Notes: generated by a model not told the origin, from the sequence alone. A DNA stretch of 26,474 bases from Bacteroidaceae bacterium (GCA_017466065.1 JAFTUV010000036.1:1-26474), one strand, 5' to 3'; counted from the stretch's first letter, positions 13,580-21,928 are shown. Program-made: numbers and translations.

Positions 13580-14968
13580 ATGACACTAATTAAATCAATC
13601 TCCGGAATCAGAGGTACCATCGGTGGCAGAGCCGATGAAGGCTTGACTCCTCTTGATGTAGTAAAATTAACTTCGGCGTATGCTGCGTTGATTCGTAAGA
13701 CAACAACCAAAAAGAGCAACAAGATTGTTGTGGGCCGCGATGCTCGTTTGTCGGGTGAGATGGTTAACAAAATCGTGTGCGGTACCCTTATGGGAATGGG
13801 ATTCGATGTTGTGGATATAGGCCTTGCTTCTACCCCCACGACAGAAATGGCCGTTACTATGGAGGATGCCTGTGGTGGTATTATTCTCACTGCAAGCCAC
13901 AACCCCCGTCAATGGAATGCCTTGAAACTGCTTAACGAGCAGGGCGAATTCTTGAATGCCGCCGAGGGTAAAGAGGTGTTGCGCATTGCCGAGGCCGAGG
14001 AATTTGATTATGCCGATGTGGAGACTCTCGGTAAATATCGCCTTGATGAAACATACGACGACAAACATATTGATGCAGTTCTCTCGCTTCCCCTTGTGGA
14101 TGTTGAGGCTATAAAGGCGGCCGGCTTTAAGGTGGCTATCGACTGTGTAAACTCGGTTGGTGGTGTAATTCTTCCCAAATTGTTCGATAAATTGGGCATT
14201 ACAAAAGTCGACAAGCTCTATTGCGAGCCCACCGGTGACTTCCAGCACAATCCCGAACCTCTTGCAAAGAACCTCGGCGATATTATGGGGCTTATGGCGA
14301 AGGGCGGCAATGATGTTGCCTTTGTGGTTGACCCCGATGTTGACCGTCTGGCTATCATCTGCGAGAATGGTGAGATGTATGGCGAGGAATATACTCTTGT
14401 AACCGTTGCCGACTATGTATTGAAACATACTCCCGGAAATACCGTATCGAATTTGAGCTCTACCCGCGCATTGCGCGATGTTACAAACGCTCACGGTTGC
14501 GAGTATGCTGCTTCGGCTGTGGGTGAGGTTAACGTGGTTACCAAGATGCGCGAAACAAATGCGGTTATCGGTGGTGAGGGCAATGGTGGAGTTATCTATC
14601 CTGCTTGTCACAGCGGTCGCGACGCATTGGTTGGTATCTGCCTCTTTTTGAGCCACCTTGCTCACGAGAAAAAAACAGTGAGCGAGTTGCGTGCAACCTA
14701 TCCTGCATACTTTATGGGCAAGAATCGCATCGACCTTAAACCCGGTTGCGATGTTGATGCCATTCTCGAAAAGATTAAGGCTACATACGCCGGCAAGGCC
14801 GAGATTAACACCATTGACGGCGTGAAACTCGACTTCCCCGACAAGTGGGTGCACTTGCGCAAGAGTAACACCGAGCCCATCGTGCGCATCTATTCTGAGG
14901 GTCCCACACAGGAGGCTGCCGACGCTATTGGCGAGGAGATTCTTGCACTTGCAAACAGCTTGATGTAA
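13580..14968 (+). CDS. glmM: Phosphoglucosamine mutase / alpha-D-phosphohexomutase
   Basis: Enzymes of this superfamily move a phosphate between C6 and C1 of a hexose. GlmM converts glucosamine 6-phosphate to glucosamine 1-phosphate for UDP-GlcNAc, hence peptidoglycan and lipopolysaccharide. The 462-residue protein has the phosphoserine loop TASHNP with Ser106, the metal loop DPDVDR (Asp251, Asp253, Asp255), the sugar loop GEGNGG and the phosphate-binding loop RKSNTEP (from Arg427). The last motif reads SNTEP, as in phosphoglucomutase or phosphomannomutase, rather than the SGTEP common in GlmM. The exact substrate is therefore less certain than the fold. It probably shares a transcript with the upstream lipoprotein gene and ends at a strong hairpin. 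No Shine-Dalgarno site is seen. Confidence 0.85.
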   Translation: MTLIKSISGIRGTIGGRADEGLTPLDVVKLTSAYAALIRKTTTKKSNKIVVGRDARLSGEMVNKIVCGTLMGMGFDVVDIGLASTPTTEMAVTMEDACGGIILTASHNPRQWNALKLLNEQGEFLNAAEGKEVLRIAEAEEFDYADVETLGKYRLDETYDDKHIDAVLSLPLVDVEAIKAAGFKVAIDCVNSVGGVILPKLFDKLGITKVDKLYCEPTGDFQHNPEPLAKNLGDIMGLMAKGGNDVAFVVDPDVDRLAIICENGEMYGEEYTLVTVADYVLKHTPGNTVSNLSSTRALRDVTNAHGCEYAASAVGEVNVVTKMRETNAVIGGEGNGGVIYPACHSGRDALVGICLFLSHLAHEKKTVSELRATYPAYFMGKNRIDLKPGCDVDAILEKIKATYAGKAEINTIDGVKLDFPDKWVHLRKSNTEPIVRIYSEGPTQEAADAIGEEILALANSLM

Positions 14969-14986
14969 TCCTTTATAAATAATATG

Positions 14987-15020
14987 CAAAGAGCCGTTCA
15001 CGCGCGTGAACGGCTCTTTG
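14987..15020. terminator. Bidirectional palindromic terminator between glmM and hemW
   Basis: Exact 16-bp arms at 14987-15002 and 15005-15020 are separated by CG. The arms end in CTTTG, followed by TGTATTTG on the plus side. It lies between the convergent stop codons of glmM (14968) and hemW (15042) and can serve both. Confidence 0.85.
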
Positions 15021-15041
15021 TGTATTTGATAGGCACAGTCA

Positions 15042-16172
15042 TTACGCAAATATCAAATTTCTCATCACTGCGTCGCTTATGAAAATGCCTTTTTTTGTCA
15101 GCGTGAGGGAGCCGTCGGGCGTTTCTTGCAGGTTGCCGGCCGCAATCTCTTTGCGGGCAGCTTCCATCATATAATTATATAAGGTGTTGCCGAATTTCTC
15201 TTTTACCCACGCGAGGGGCAGCCCCTTGGCAGTGCGCAAGCGTGTGAGGATAGTGTCGTTGTACTGCTCTTCGGGAGTGAGAATCTCTTTCTCAAAAACA
15301 ACTATTCCTTCGTTTATACCTTTTATATATTGTACAATGTCGGCAATGTTCCAGCCGCGCGATGTGCCGTCGTAGGAGTGTGCGCCGGCACCGCAACCAA
15401 GGTAGGGGGTGTCGTTCCAATAGCTGCTGTTGTGGCGGCTTTCGCATCCGGGAAGGGCAAAATTGGAAATCTCATAGTGGCGGTAGCCTGCCTCTTTCAG
15501 TTCTTCAATCAATGTGTCGAATTGTTCAATGTTCTCTTCCTCGGTAAGCTCCTTGATAATTCCCTGTTGCAGGGCCTTGTATAGCGGGGTGCCCTCTTCG
15601 TATGTGAGATTATAGGCCGAAATATGTTCGGGTTGCAGGGCGATGGCACTGCGAAGATCGTTTCTCCACTGCTCGGGTGTGGAGCCGGGGAGTGCAAACA
15701 TAAGGTCGATGCTTATGTTGCGGAAGCCTGCCTCGCGAGCGTTCTTTACGGCTCTGCGTGCACTCTCGGCAGTGTGTCGTCGGCCAAGCTCTTGCAGTTG
15801 CCTGTCGCAGAAACTTTGTACTCCCATACTTATGCGGTTGAATCCTTGTTCGTGCAACATTGCAAGGTGGGTGGGCGTGAGGTCGTCGGGGTTGCACTCT
15901 ATGGTAATTTCGGCATTGGGGTTTATGTGGTACACCTTTCTGATGGTGGAGAGGATGGCTGTTATCTGCCCGGCAGTGAGCAGCGACGGAGTGCCGCCGC
16001 CAAGGTAAATGGTGCCGATGGCGGCTCCTTTAAGATACTTCTTGCGCATTTTAAGCTCGCAGCAAAGGGCCTCGATGTAGCTTTGTTGCAGATGGTGCTG
16101 TGTGGTTGAGTAGAATGCACAATATCTGCATCTTTGTTTGCAGAAAGGTATATGTATGTATATGCCGGCCAT
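15042..16172 (-). CDS. hemW: Radical SAM heme chaperone HemW
   Basis: HemW is a radical SAM protein that binds heme and delivers it to target proteins. It was long annotated as an oxygen-independent coproporphyrinogen oxidase because it resembles HemN. The 376-residue length fits HemW, which is shorter than HemN (~450). The N-terminus has IYIHIPFC and the cluster motif Cys11-x3-Cys15-x2-Cys18, then GGGTPS (58-63) for SAM binding and the ISAYNLT segment typical of the family. The C-terminal HemN_C region is also present. It is transcribed alone from a TATCTTCG box (16214-16221), against the neighbouring operons, and ends at the hairpin shared with glmM. Nothing is missing. Confidence 0.93.
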   Translation of the reverse strand: MAGIYIHIPFCKQRCRYCAFYSTTQHHLQQSYIEALCCELKMRKKYLKGAAIGTIYLGGGTPSLLTAGQITAILSTIRKVYHINPNAEITIECNPDDLTPTHLAMLHEQGFNRISMGVQSFCDRQLQELGRRHTAESARRAVKNAREAGFRNISIDLMFALPGSTPEQWRNDLRSAIALQPEHISAYNLTYEEGTPLYKALQQGIIKELTEEENIEQFDTLIEELKEAGYRHYEISNFALPGCESRHNSSYWNDTPYLGCGAGAHSYDGTSRGWNIADIVQYIKGINEGIVVFEKEILTPEEQYNDTILTRLRTAKGLPLAWVKEKFGNTLYNYMMEAARKEIAAGNLQETPDGSLTLTKKGIFISDAVMRNLIFA

Positions 16173-16213
16173 AATAAACTGTTTGAATTTAAAAAAAATG
16201 TAAAATATTTCTG

Positions 16214-16221
16214 CGAAGATA
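16214..16221 (-). promoter_or_regulatory. -7 promoter element for hemW
   Basis: TATCTTCG on the minus strand, 41 nt upstream of the hemW ATG. The expected -33 position holds a T-run rather than TTG. Confidence 0.55.
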
Positions 16222-16371
16222 ATTTTTTTCTCTCTTTTTAAAAAAACCTCTTGTTTCTATTTGCTTTTTTTATGGGAATTTCCTACATTGCTACCGCTTT
16301 TATAACATAACTAACCAAGCAAGATTTCTTGGGGATAGGCAGGGCAGATGAGAGAGTGCGCCTTTATGCGA

Positions 16372-16401
16372 TTGCAGCAGTCTGATGCTTGCTTATCTTT
16401 T
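16372..16401 (+). promoter_or_regulatory. Probable promoter for the EF-G2-like gene
   Basis: TTG at 16372-16374, a 19-nt spacer and TATCTTTT at 16394-16401. It overlaps the longest possible reading frame (start at 16385), which argues that translation begins at the ATG at 16433. The region from 16222 to 16371 is AT-rich with no gene. Confidence 0.55.
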
Positions 16402-16432
16402 TTGCGGTCTTGTTACAAAAACAAAAAACAAT

Positions 16433-18586
16433 ATGAAAACTTATCAAACTAACGAAATTAAGAACATTGCCATCGTTGGATGTTCAGGCTCGGGAAAAAC
16501 CACACTCACAGAGTCTATGCTCTTTGAGGGTGGTATTATAAAACGTAGAGGTTCGGTTGAGGCCAAGAATACCGTGAGCGACTATTTCCCTGTTGAGCAG
16601 GAGTATGGTTATTCGGTGTTTACAACTGTGTTCCAAGTGGAGCAGGCCGGCAAGAAACTGAACCTTATCGATTGTCCCGGTGCCGATGACTTTGCCGGCG
16701 GAATGGTGTGCGCTCTCGAAGTGTGCAATCTTGCAATGGTTGTCATTAACGGCCAATATGGTGTTGAGGTAGGTACACAAAACTGCTTCCGCTATGTGCA
16801 GAAGATGAAGAAACCTGCAATGTTCGTTGTGAATCAGGTTGATAATGAAAAATGTGATTACGATAATGTGATAGAGCAGTTGCAGGCTGTTTATGGTTCA
16901 AAGGTGGTGCCCGTGCAGTATCCCGTTGCCGCAGGCCCCGGCTTTAATTCCATAATCGACGTGCTGTTGATGAAGAAACTCACTTGGACAGGTGAGGGAC
17001 AAGCTCCTGTCGTTGAGGATATTCCTGCCGACCAGATTGAGAAAGCTAAGGCATTGCACACAGAACTTGTGGAGAAGGCCGCCGAGAATGAAGAGGAGTT
17101 GATGAATAAGTTTTTTGATTCGGATGACCTTTCTACCGATGATATTCGTATGGGCGCACGCTTGGGCCTTTCTACCGGCAGTGTGTACCCCGTTCTTTGC
17201 TGTTCGGCTGCTACCGATGTTGCGGTAGGCCGCTTGTTGGAGTTCTTGGCAAATGTAGCTCCCGAGGTTGATGATATGCCGCAGCCTGTTAACACCGAGG
17301 GTGTTACCGTTCCTTATGACAGCAATGCTCCCACATCCTTGTTCTTCTACAAGACTTCGGTGGAGCCCCACATCGGCGAGGTTAATTATTTCAAGGTTAT
17401 CAGTGGAACATTGAAGCCCGGAATGGATTTCGTAAATGCCGACCGAGGCTCAAAAGAGCGCATTTCGCAGATATATTGCAGCGCAGGTGCCACTCGCACA
17501 GCTGTCGATGAATTGAAGGCCGGCGACCTTGGCTGTACGGTTAAGTTGAAGGATGTACGCATCGGTAACACTCTCAACGATAAGGATGCTAACAATAAAT
17601 TTGCTTTGGTAAAATATCCTGCGTCGAAATATTCACGCGCTATACGTCCGGCCAACGAGAGTGAAATGGAGAAACTTATGCAGGCTCTTAACCGTATGCA
17701 CGAGGAAGATCCCACTTGGCGCGTAGAGCAGTCGAAGGAGCTTCGCCAGACAATTGTGTATGGTCAGGGTGAATTCCACTTGCGCACTCTCAAATGGCGT
17801 CTCGAAAATGTTGAGAAGATACAGGTTGTTTACGAGGAGCCCAAGATTCCTTATCGCGAAACTATTACCAAGGCTGCCCGTGCCGACTATCGTCACAAGA
17901 AACAGTCGGGTGGTGCCGGCCAGTTTGGCGAGGTACACCTCATTGTGGAGCCATATGAGGATGGTAAGCCTTTGCAGGATGTTTATCGCTTCAATGGACA
18001 GGAATTTAAGATGAATGCAAAATCGACCGAGGAGATTACACTCGATTGGGGCGGCAAGCTGGTATTCGTAAACAGCGTAGTCGGTGGTTCTATCGACACT
18101 CGCTTTATGCCTGCGATTTTAAAAGGAGTTATGGAGCGTATGGAGCGCGGCCCGTTGACCGGTTCCTATGCCCGTGATGTGCGTGTTATCGTGTATGATG
18201 GAAAAATGCACCCGGTAGATTCTAACGAGGTTTCGTTTATGCTTGCCGGCCGCAATGCGTTCAGCGAAGCGTTCCGCAATGCCGGTCCCAAGATTTTGGA
18301 GCCTGTTTATGATGTTGAGGTATTTGTGCCTTCGGACAAGATGGGTGATGTGATGAGCGATATTCAAGGTCGCAGAGGTATGATTATGGGTATGGAGAGT
18401 GAGAATGGTTACGAAAAACTCTCGGCAAAGGTTCCTTTGAAGGAGATGGCATCTTACTCAACCTCGCTCAGCTCGCTCACCGGTGGTCGTGCATCGTTTA
18501 TAATGTCGCCTTCTTCCTATGAGCTTGTTCCCACGGATGTTCAGGAGAAACTTATGAAGGAGTTTGCGTCGAAAGAGGAAGAGTAA
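16433..18586 (+). CDS. fusA2: EF-G paralogue (EF-G2-like) with degenerate GTPase motifs
   Basis: EF-G drives tRNA-mRNA translocation on the ribosome. This 717-residue protein has the five-domain EF-G layout, but the GTPase centre is altered. The P-loop GCSGSGKTT (Gly16-Thr24) is kept. Switch I reads EQEYGYSV instead of EQERGITI. The G3 motif is DCPGADDF, with Ala84 in place of the catalytic His of DTPGH. The G4 motif is NQVD (134-137) instead of NKMD. Domain IV (AGQFGEVHL) looks intact. A Bacteroides EF-G paralogue called EF-G2 is known to support translation without GTP hydrolysis and to matter in the gut under nutrient limitation; this is probably its orthologue. The upstream start at 16385 is rejected because it overlaps the promoter. 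The gene ends at its own terminator. Confidence 0.9.
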   Translation: MKTYQTNEIKNIAIVGCSGSGKTTLTESMLFEGGIIKRRGSVEAKNTVSDYFPVEQEYGYSVFTTVFQVEQAGKKLNLIDCPGADDFAGGMVCALEVCNLAMVVINGQYGVEVGTQNCFRYVQKMKKPAMFVVNQVDNEKCDYDNVIEQLQAVYGSKVVPVQYPVAAGPGFNSIIDVLLMKKLTWTGEGQAPVVEDIPADQIEKAKALHTELVEKAAENEEELMNKFFDSDDLSTDDIRMGARLGLSTGSVYPVLCCSAATDVAVGRLLEFLANVAPEVDDMPQPVNTEGVTVPYDSNAPTSLFFYKTSVEPHIGEVNYFKVISGTLKPGMDFVNADRGSKERISQIYCSAGATRTAVDELKAGDLGCTVKLKDVRIGNTLNDKDANNKFALVKYPASKYSRAIRPANESEMEKLMQALNRMHEEDPTWRVEQSKELRQTIVYGQGEFHLRTLKWRLENVEKIQVVYEEPKIPYRETITKAARADYRHKKQSGGAGQFGEVHLIVEPYEDGKPLQDVYRFNGQEFKMNAKSTEEITLDWGGKLVFVNSVVGGSIDTRFMPAILKGVMERMERGPLTGSYARDVRVIVYDGKMHPVDSNEVSFMLAGRNAFSEAFRNAGPKILEPVYDVEVFVPSDKMGDVMSDIQGRRGMIMGMESENGYEKLSAKVPLKEMASYSTSLSSLTGGRASFIMSPSSYELVPTDVQEKLMKEFASKEEE

Positions 18587-18612
18587 TTATAACCCCTTTA
18601 TGCATTATATTG

Positions 18613-18641
18613 AAGAGCACCCTTGATGGGTGCTCTTTTTT
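18613..18641 (+). terminator. Intrinsic terminator of the EF-G2-like gene
   Basis: Perfect 10-bp arms (18613-18622 and 18628-18637) with a 5-nt loop, continuing into a T6 run that starts within the second arm. It lies 26 nt after the stop codon. Confidence 0.9.
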
Positions 18642-18788
18642 GTTAAAATGTTGTGCTTTTTTGCTAAAATGCACTTTGTTTCGAGTTTGTAGTTGTTAAA
18701 ATCGCAATTATAATCAGCTTGTTTGTTAATTAAAAGGAATTTTGGATAAATATTTCCTATAAATGATGCAACCTTTGTTGTCTGTGAT

Positions 18789-18796
18789 TATATTTG
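18789..18796 (+). promoter_or_regulatory. -7 element abutting the rprX start codon
   Basis: A perfect TATATTTG ends only 4 nt before the rprX ATG at 18801. If it is used, transcription would start at or next to the ATG, giving a leaderless message. No TTG is present at the usual -33 distance. The rest of 18642-18788 is AT-rich and shows no gene. Confidence 0.5.
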
Positions 18797-18800
18797 CCGT

Positions 18801-20339
18801 ATGAAAAAGAATGTAATATGGATTGTGGGGCTCGTAATGGGCGTCTGTTGTATGGGGCTTCTTTATTTGCAGCTCACATATATAGAGGCGATCGTGGATA
18901 TGCGTCGCGAACATTTCGAGGAAGGGGTGAGGAGAAGTCTTTATCAGGTTGCTTATAATCTGGAACTCGAAGAGATGCGGCATTATCTCACAAAGGATAT
19001 TCAGAAGGATATTCATCGTGGGCAGATTAAGGATGGCTTTCTCAAACTGGAACATAGCTATCTTGCTTCGTCCGAGGGGGGCAATGTCCTGTCGGCTTTT
19101 GAGCTGAAAACCTTTGTGAAGAACCCCAGTCAATCGGTGTCGCAATTCAAAATCAACTCCAACCGCGGTAATATGTCGATGCGCGATGCGCAGCGGCTCT
19201 CTATGGAGATTTTGAGCAAGCGTTACAAGTACCAGCGTGCAGTGCTCGACGAGGTTGTGTATAATATGCTTTATCAGGCAAGCGAAAAGCCGTTGCAGAG
19301 CAGAATAAATTTCAGCAAGCTCAATCAGAACCTTAAAACAGAGCTTGCCAACAATGGCATTCTGCTTCCTTATCATTTCAGAGTGTTGCGCGGAGATTCG
19401 AAAGAGGTGTATCGCTGTCCCGATTTTTCCGACGAACAGAATGAAAATAAATATAAGGAATTGATATTCAAGAACGACCCGCCTGCGCGTATGGGGGTGC
19501 TCGAAGTTCATTTCCCAACGTTGATTTTGAACAAATATATTTATAGTTCGGTTAAATTTATGATTCCTTCCATACTCTTCACTTTTGTTTTGTTAATAAC
19601 ATTTGTGATAACATTGTATATGGCGGTGAGGCATAAAAAGATAACCGAAATGAAGAACGATTTTATAAACAATATGACTCACGAGTTTAAAACCCCGATT
19701 TCCACAATTTCGCTTGCGGCGCAGATGTTGCAGGACCAGACGGTTGCAAAATCTCCCGAAATGTTCGGACGTCTGTCGGGGGTAATATCGAGTGAGACGA
19801 AACGCTTGCGCTTTCAGGTAGATAAGGTGTTGCAGATGTCTATGTTCGACGATAAGAATACAGCCTCGCTGAAAATGAAAGAACTCGATGCAAACGACCT
19901 TGTGGAGGGCATTGTAAACACTTTTGCCGTGAAGGTGGAGCAGAATGGTGGGGAACTTGTCTGGAAGCTTGATGCCACCGACCCGTTTGTGTATGTCGAT
20001 GAGATGCACTTTACCAATGTGGTGTTCAATCTTATGGATAATGCGGTGAAATATCGCCGTCAGGATGCTCCGTTGAGGTTGGAGGTGCGCACTTGGAACC
20101 ACAATGGAAACTTTATGCTGTCGGTAAAAGACAACGGCATCGGCATACGCAAGGAGGACTTGAAAAAGATTTTTGATAAATTTTACAGAGTGCACACCGG
20201 GAATATACACGATGTAAAAGGCTTTGGCCTCGGCCTTGCCTATGTGAAGCAGATTGTGCAGGCACTGAAAGGCTCCATAAGAGCCGAGAGTGAGCCCGGG
20301 GTGGGAACCACATTTATAATTGTATTACCTTTAAAATAA
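18801..20339 (+). CDS. rprX: Membrane sensor histidine kinase, RprX-like
   Basis: This 512-residue kinase has one membrane helix at ~5-25, a ~225-residue periplasmic sensor region of no recognised family, and a second helix at ~254-277. The cytoplasmic kinase core has the H-box THEFKTP with phospho-acceptor His294, the N-box with Asn414 (NLMDNAVKY), Asp444 in DNGIGI, the FDKFYRV F-box and a GFGLGLAYV G2 box. It should autophosphorylate and pass phosphate to the response regulator encoded 5 nt downstream. The pairing with a 233-residue regulator and the sequence character match RprX/RprY of Bacteroides fragilis, first noticed through effects on tetracycline resistance. The signal sensed is unknown. 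Its promoter box lies unusually close to the ATG. Confidence 0.87.
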   Translation: MKKNVIWIVGLVMGVCCMGLLYLQLTYIEAIVDMRREHFEEGVRRSLYQVAYNLELEEMRHYLTKDIQKDIHRGQIKDGFLKLEHSYLASSEGGNVLSAFELKTFVKNPSQSVSQFKINSNRGNMSMRDAQRLSMEILSKRYKYQRAVLDEVVYNMLYQASEKPLQSRINFSKLNQNLKTELANNGILLPYHFRVLRGDSKEVYRCPDFSDEQNENKYKELIFKNDPPARMGVLEVHFPTLILNKYIYSSVKFMIPSILFTFVLLITFVITLYMAVRHKKITEMKNDFINNMTHEFKTPISTISLAAQMLQDQTVAKSPEMFGRLSGVISSETKRLRFQVDKVLQMSMFDDKNTASLKMKELDANDLVEGIVNTFAVKVEQNGGELVWKLDATDPFVYVDEMHFTNVVFNLMDNAVKYRRQDAPLRLEVRTWNHNGNFMLSVKDNGIGIRKEDLKKIFDKFYRVHTGNIHDVKGFGLGLAYVKQIVQALKGSIRAESEPGVGTTFIIVLPLK

Positions 20340-20344
20340 AGATT

Positions 20345-21046
20345 ATGGACGAGAAACAGAGAATTCTATTGTGCGAGGACGATGAGAACCTCGGTATGTT
20401 GTTGCGTGAATATTTGCAGGCAAAAGGCTTTTATGCCGAATTGTGTCCCGATGGTGATGCCGGTTACAAGGCTTTCCTTAAAGGAAAATTCGATTTTTGC
20501 GTGCTCGATGTTATGATGCCTATAAAGGACGGTTTTACTCTCGCACAGGAAATCCGTGCGGTAAATTCGGAAATACCCATCATCTTCCTCACCGCAAAAA
20601 CGCTTAACGAGGATATTCTCGAAGGCTTCAAGATTGGTGCCGACGACTATATTACAAAGCCGTTCAGAATGGAGGAATTGGTGCTGCGCATCGAGGCAAT
20701 CCTGCGTCGCGTGTGCGGAAAGAAGAACAAGAGTAATACTTTGTACAAGATTGGCCGCTTCCAGTTTGACACACAGAAACAGCTGCTCACCATTGGCGAC
20801 CAGCAGACTAAGCTCACAACAAAAGAATCGGAATTGTTGAGCCTCTTGTGTGCTCACACCAACGAGATTTTGCAGCGCGATTTTGCGCTTAAAACCGTGT
20901 GGACCGACGACAATTATTTCAATGCCCGCAGTATGGATGTATATATTACCAAATTGCGCAAGCATCTTAAAGCCGACGATTCAATAGAGATTATAAATAT
21001 TCACGGAAAGGGTTATAAACTTATTGCTCCCGAGGCAGAGGCGTAA
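20345..21046 (+). CDS. rprY: OmpR/PhoB-type response regulator, RprY-like
   Basis: This DNA-binding regulator is the partner of the preceding kinase. The receiver domain (1-~120) has the acidic pair Asp12-Asp13, phospho-acceptor Asp55 in VLDVMMP, the conserved Thr in FLTAK and Lys105 in ITKPF. The winged-helix effector domain (~130-228) carries TTKESELL, the recognition helix region MDVYITKLRKHL and the closing hairpin IINIHGKGYKL. Its 233-residue length and its sequence agree with RprY of Bacteroides. The homologue in Porphyromonas gingivalis has been tied to stress and metabolic regulation. The 5-nt gap to rprX indicates co-transcription. Target genes cannot be read from this window. Confidence 0.93.
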   Translation: MDEKQRILLCEDDENLGMLLREYLQAKGFYAELCPDGDAGYKAFLKGKFDFCVLDVMMPIKDGFTLAQEIRAVNSEIPIIFLTAKTLNEDILEGFKIGADDYITKPFRMEELVLRIEAILRRVCGKKNKSNTLYKIGRFQFDTQKQLLTIGDQQTKLTTKESELLSLLCAHTNEILQRDFALKTVWTDDNYFNARSMDVYITKLRKHLKADDSIEIINIHGKGYKLIAPEAEA

Positions 21047-21098
21047 CCCCTCGCTCGTTTATATGCGTATATAAATAAGGAGTAGTCTCCCTAATAAA

Positions 21099-21138
21099 AC
21101 AATCAAGCCCCAAAGTTGAAACTTTGGGGCTTGATTGT
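21099..21138. terminator. Bidirectional 18-bp palindromic terminator
   Basis: Exact 18-bp arms (21099-21116 and 21121-21138) around a TGAA loop, with T-rich sequence on the plus side. It lies between the convergent ends of rprY (21046) and the small membrane protein gene (21153). Confidence 0.87.
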
Positions 21139-21152
21139 GTATTTTATCTCTC

Positions 21153-21332
21153 TTATTTTTCCAGAGCTTTCTTGCCGGCGATGATGTAGGTGATGAAGCC
21201 TATAATCATTACAACGTATGTGCTGACATTCAGAGCGTTGATGTTGTTCCAGCCGTTAAAGTGGCTCAAAATGAGAACTAATGCTCCGATGAGAATCAAA
21301 GCAAGACCAAGGTATTTGACTTTTGTTGCCAT
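21153..21332 (-). CDS. 59-residue two-helix membrane protein
   Basis: This short gene encodes a protein with a basic N-terminus (MATKVKY), a first hydrophobic helix at ~8-23, a polar link of about 15 residues rich in Asn (HFNGWNNINALN), a second helix at ~38-52 and a basic end (GKKALEK). It has no Cys, no signal cleavage motif and no family that I can name. It is probably a small inner-membrane protein with both ends in the cytoplasm. It is real rather than chance because it fits exactly between a shared terminator and a divergent promoter region, has a clean ATG and stop, and has protein-like composition. It does not overlap another gene. Function unknown. Confidence 0.75.
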   Translation of the reverse strand: MATKVKYLGLALILIGALVLILSHFNGWNNINALNVSTYVVMIIGFITYIIAGKKALEK

Positions 21333-21373
21333 AGTTATATAGTTTTATTTTTATGTAATTTCAACTTATTGTG

Positions 21374-21381
21374 CAAAGTAA
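21374..21381 (-). promoter_or_regulatory. Weak -7-like element for the small membrane protein
   Basis: The minus strand reads TTACTTTG, one base off TA-N2-TTTG, ~42 nt upstream of the ATG. No -33 TTG is found at the right distance. Between here and the rpsF promoter, an inverted pair ACTTGC/GCAAGT (21472-21477 and 21493-21498) is the only other structure seen. Confidence 0.3.
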
Positions 21382-21505
21382 CACATAAATATTTATAGTA
21401 TAAAATTTTTTGCCTAAAAAATGTCGCTTATCCATATTTTCGGGCAATTCGGAGCAAAGAGCGATGGAAAAACTTGCAGTTTGCCGAAAAACGCAAGTGT
21501 AAAAC

Positions 21506-21536
21506 TTTGGTAATTGAAAAATTATGCCTATCTTTG
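21506..21536 (+). promoter_or_regulatory. Strong -33/-7 promoter of the rpsF operon
   Basis: TTTG at 21506-21509, a 19-nt spacer and TATCTTTG at 21529-21536 match the Bacteroidetes consensus almost perfectly, as expected for a ribosomal protein operon. The leader (~45 nt) holds a 6-bp hairpin CGTTTA/TAAACG (21543-21556). I cannot say whether it is the known S6:S18 autoregulatory site. Confidence 0.88.
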
Positions 21537-21584
21537 CACCCGCGTTTAGATAAACGAAATGTTTAACCAATTTATTAATTAAAA

Positions 21585-21926
21585 ATGAATCAATACGAAA
21601 CCGTTTTCATTTTAACTCCCGTTTTGTCTGATGCTCAGATGAAGGAAGCGGTAGAGAAGTTCAAAGGCATTCTCACTGCTGAAGGTGCTGAGATTGTCAA
21701 TGAGGAGAATTGGGGTCTTAAAAAACTTGCTTACCCCATTGAGAAGAAGTCAACAGGCTTCTATGTGATGTTCGAGTTCAATGCAGAGCCCAAAGTTATT
21801 TCAAAGTTGGAGCTTCAGTATCGCCGTGACGAGCGTGTTATCCGCTCTTTGGTTGTTAAGTTGGACAAGTATGCTGCAGAATATGCTGCTAAAAGAAGAA
21901 ATCTTAAAGGTAATAAGGAGAATTAA
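21585..21926 (+). CDS. rpsF: 30S ribosomal protein bS6
   Basis: bS6 binds the central domain of 16S rRNA as a dimer with bS18 on the platform of the small subunit. The 113-residue protein begins with the typical [10 protein letters not shown] strand, followed by the [18 protein letters not shown] region and the [12 protein letters not shown] strand. It opens the operon rpsF-rpsR-rplI behind a very strong promoter. Its own start has no Shine-Dalgarno site (an AT-rich leader precedes it), in contrast with the two genes that follow. In many bacteria the bS6-bS18 complex represses its own operon. Confidence 0.98.
   Translation: MNQYETVFILTPVLSDAQMKEAVEKFKGILTAEGAEIVNEENWGLKKLAYPIEKKSTGFYVMFEFNAEPKVISKLELQYRRDERVIRSLVVKLDKYAAEYAAKRRNLKGNKEN
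21915..21920 (+). promoter_or_regulatory. Strong Shine-Dalgarno site of rpsR
   Basis: AAGGAG lies 8 nt before the rpsR ATG, within the last codons of rpsF. Such sites are rare in this phylum and none was seen at the other starts in this window except rplI. Confidence 0.75.
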
Positions 21927-21928
21927 TT

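Noticed and set aside
13667..15049. 460-residue open frame on the minus strand across glmM
   Set aside because: It is antisense to a well-supported enzyme, crosses the shared terminator and has no recognisable motif. It arises from codon periodicity of glmM.
16385..16432. N-terminal extension of the EF-G2-like protein
   Set aside because: The extra 16 residues overlap the -7 box, and EF-G proteins normally begin shortly before the P-loop strand, as with the ATG at 16433.
21361..21570. 69-residue minus-strand frame upstream of rpsF
   Set aside because: It runs across the rpsF promoter and leader and the upstream region of the small membrane protein, with no coding signature.
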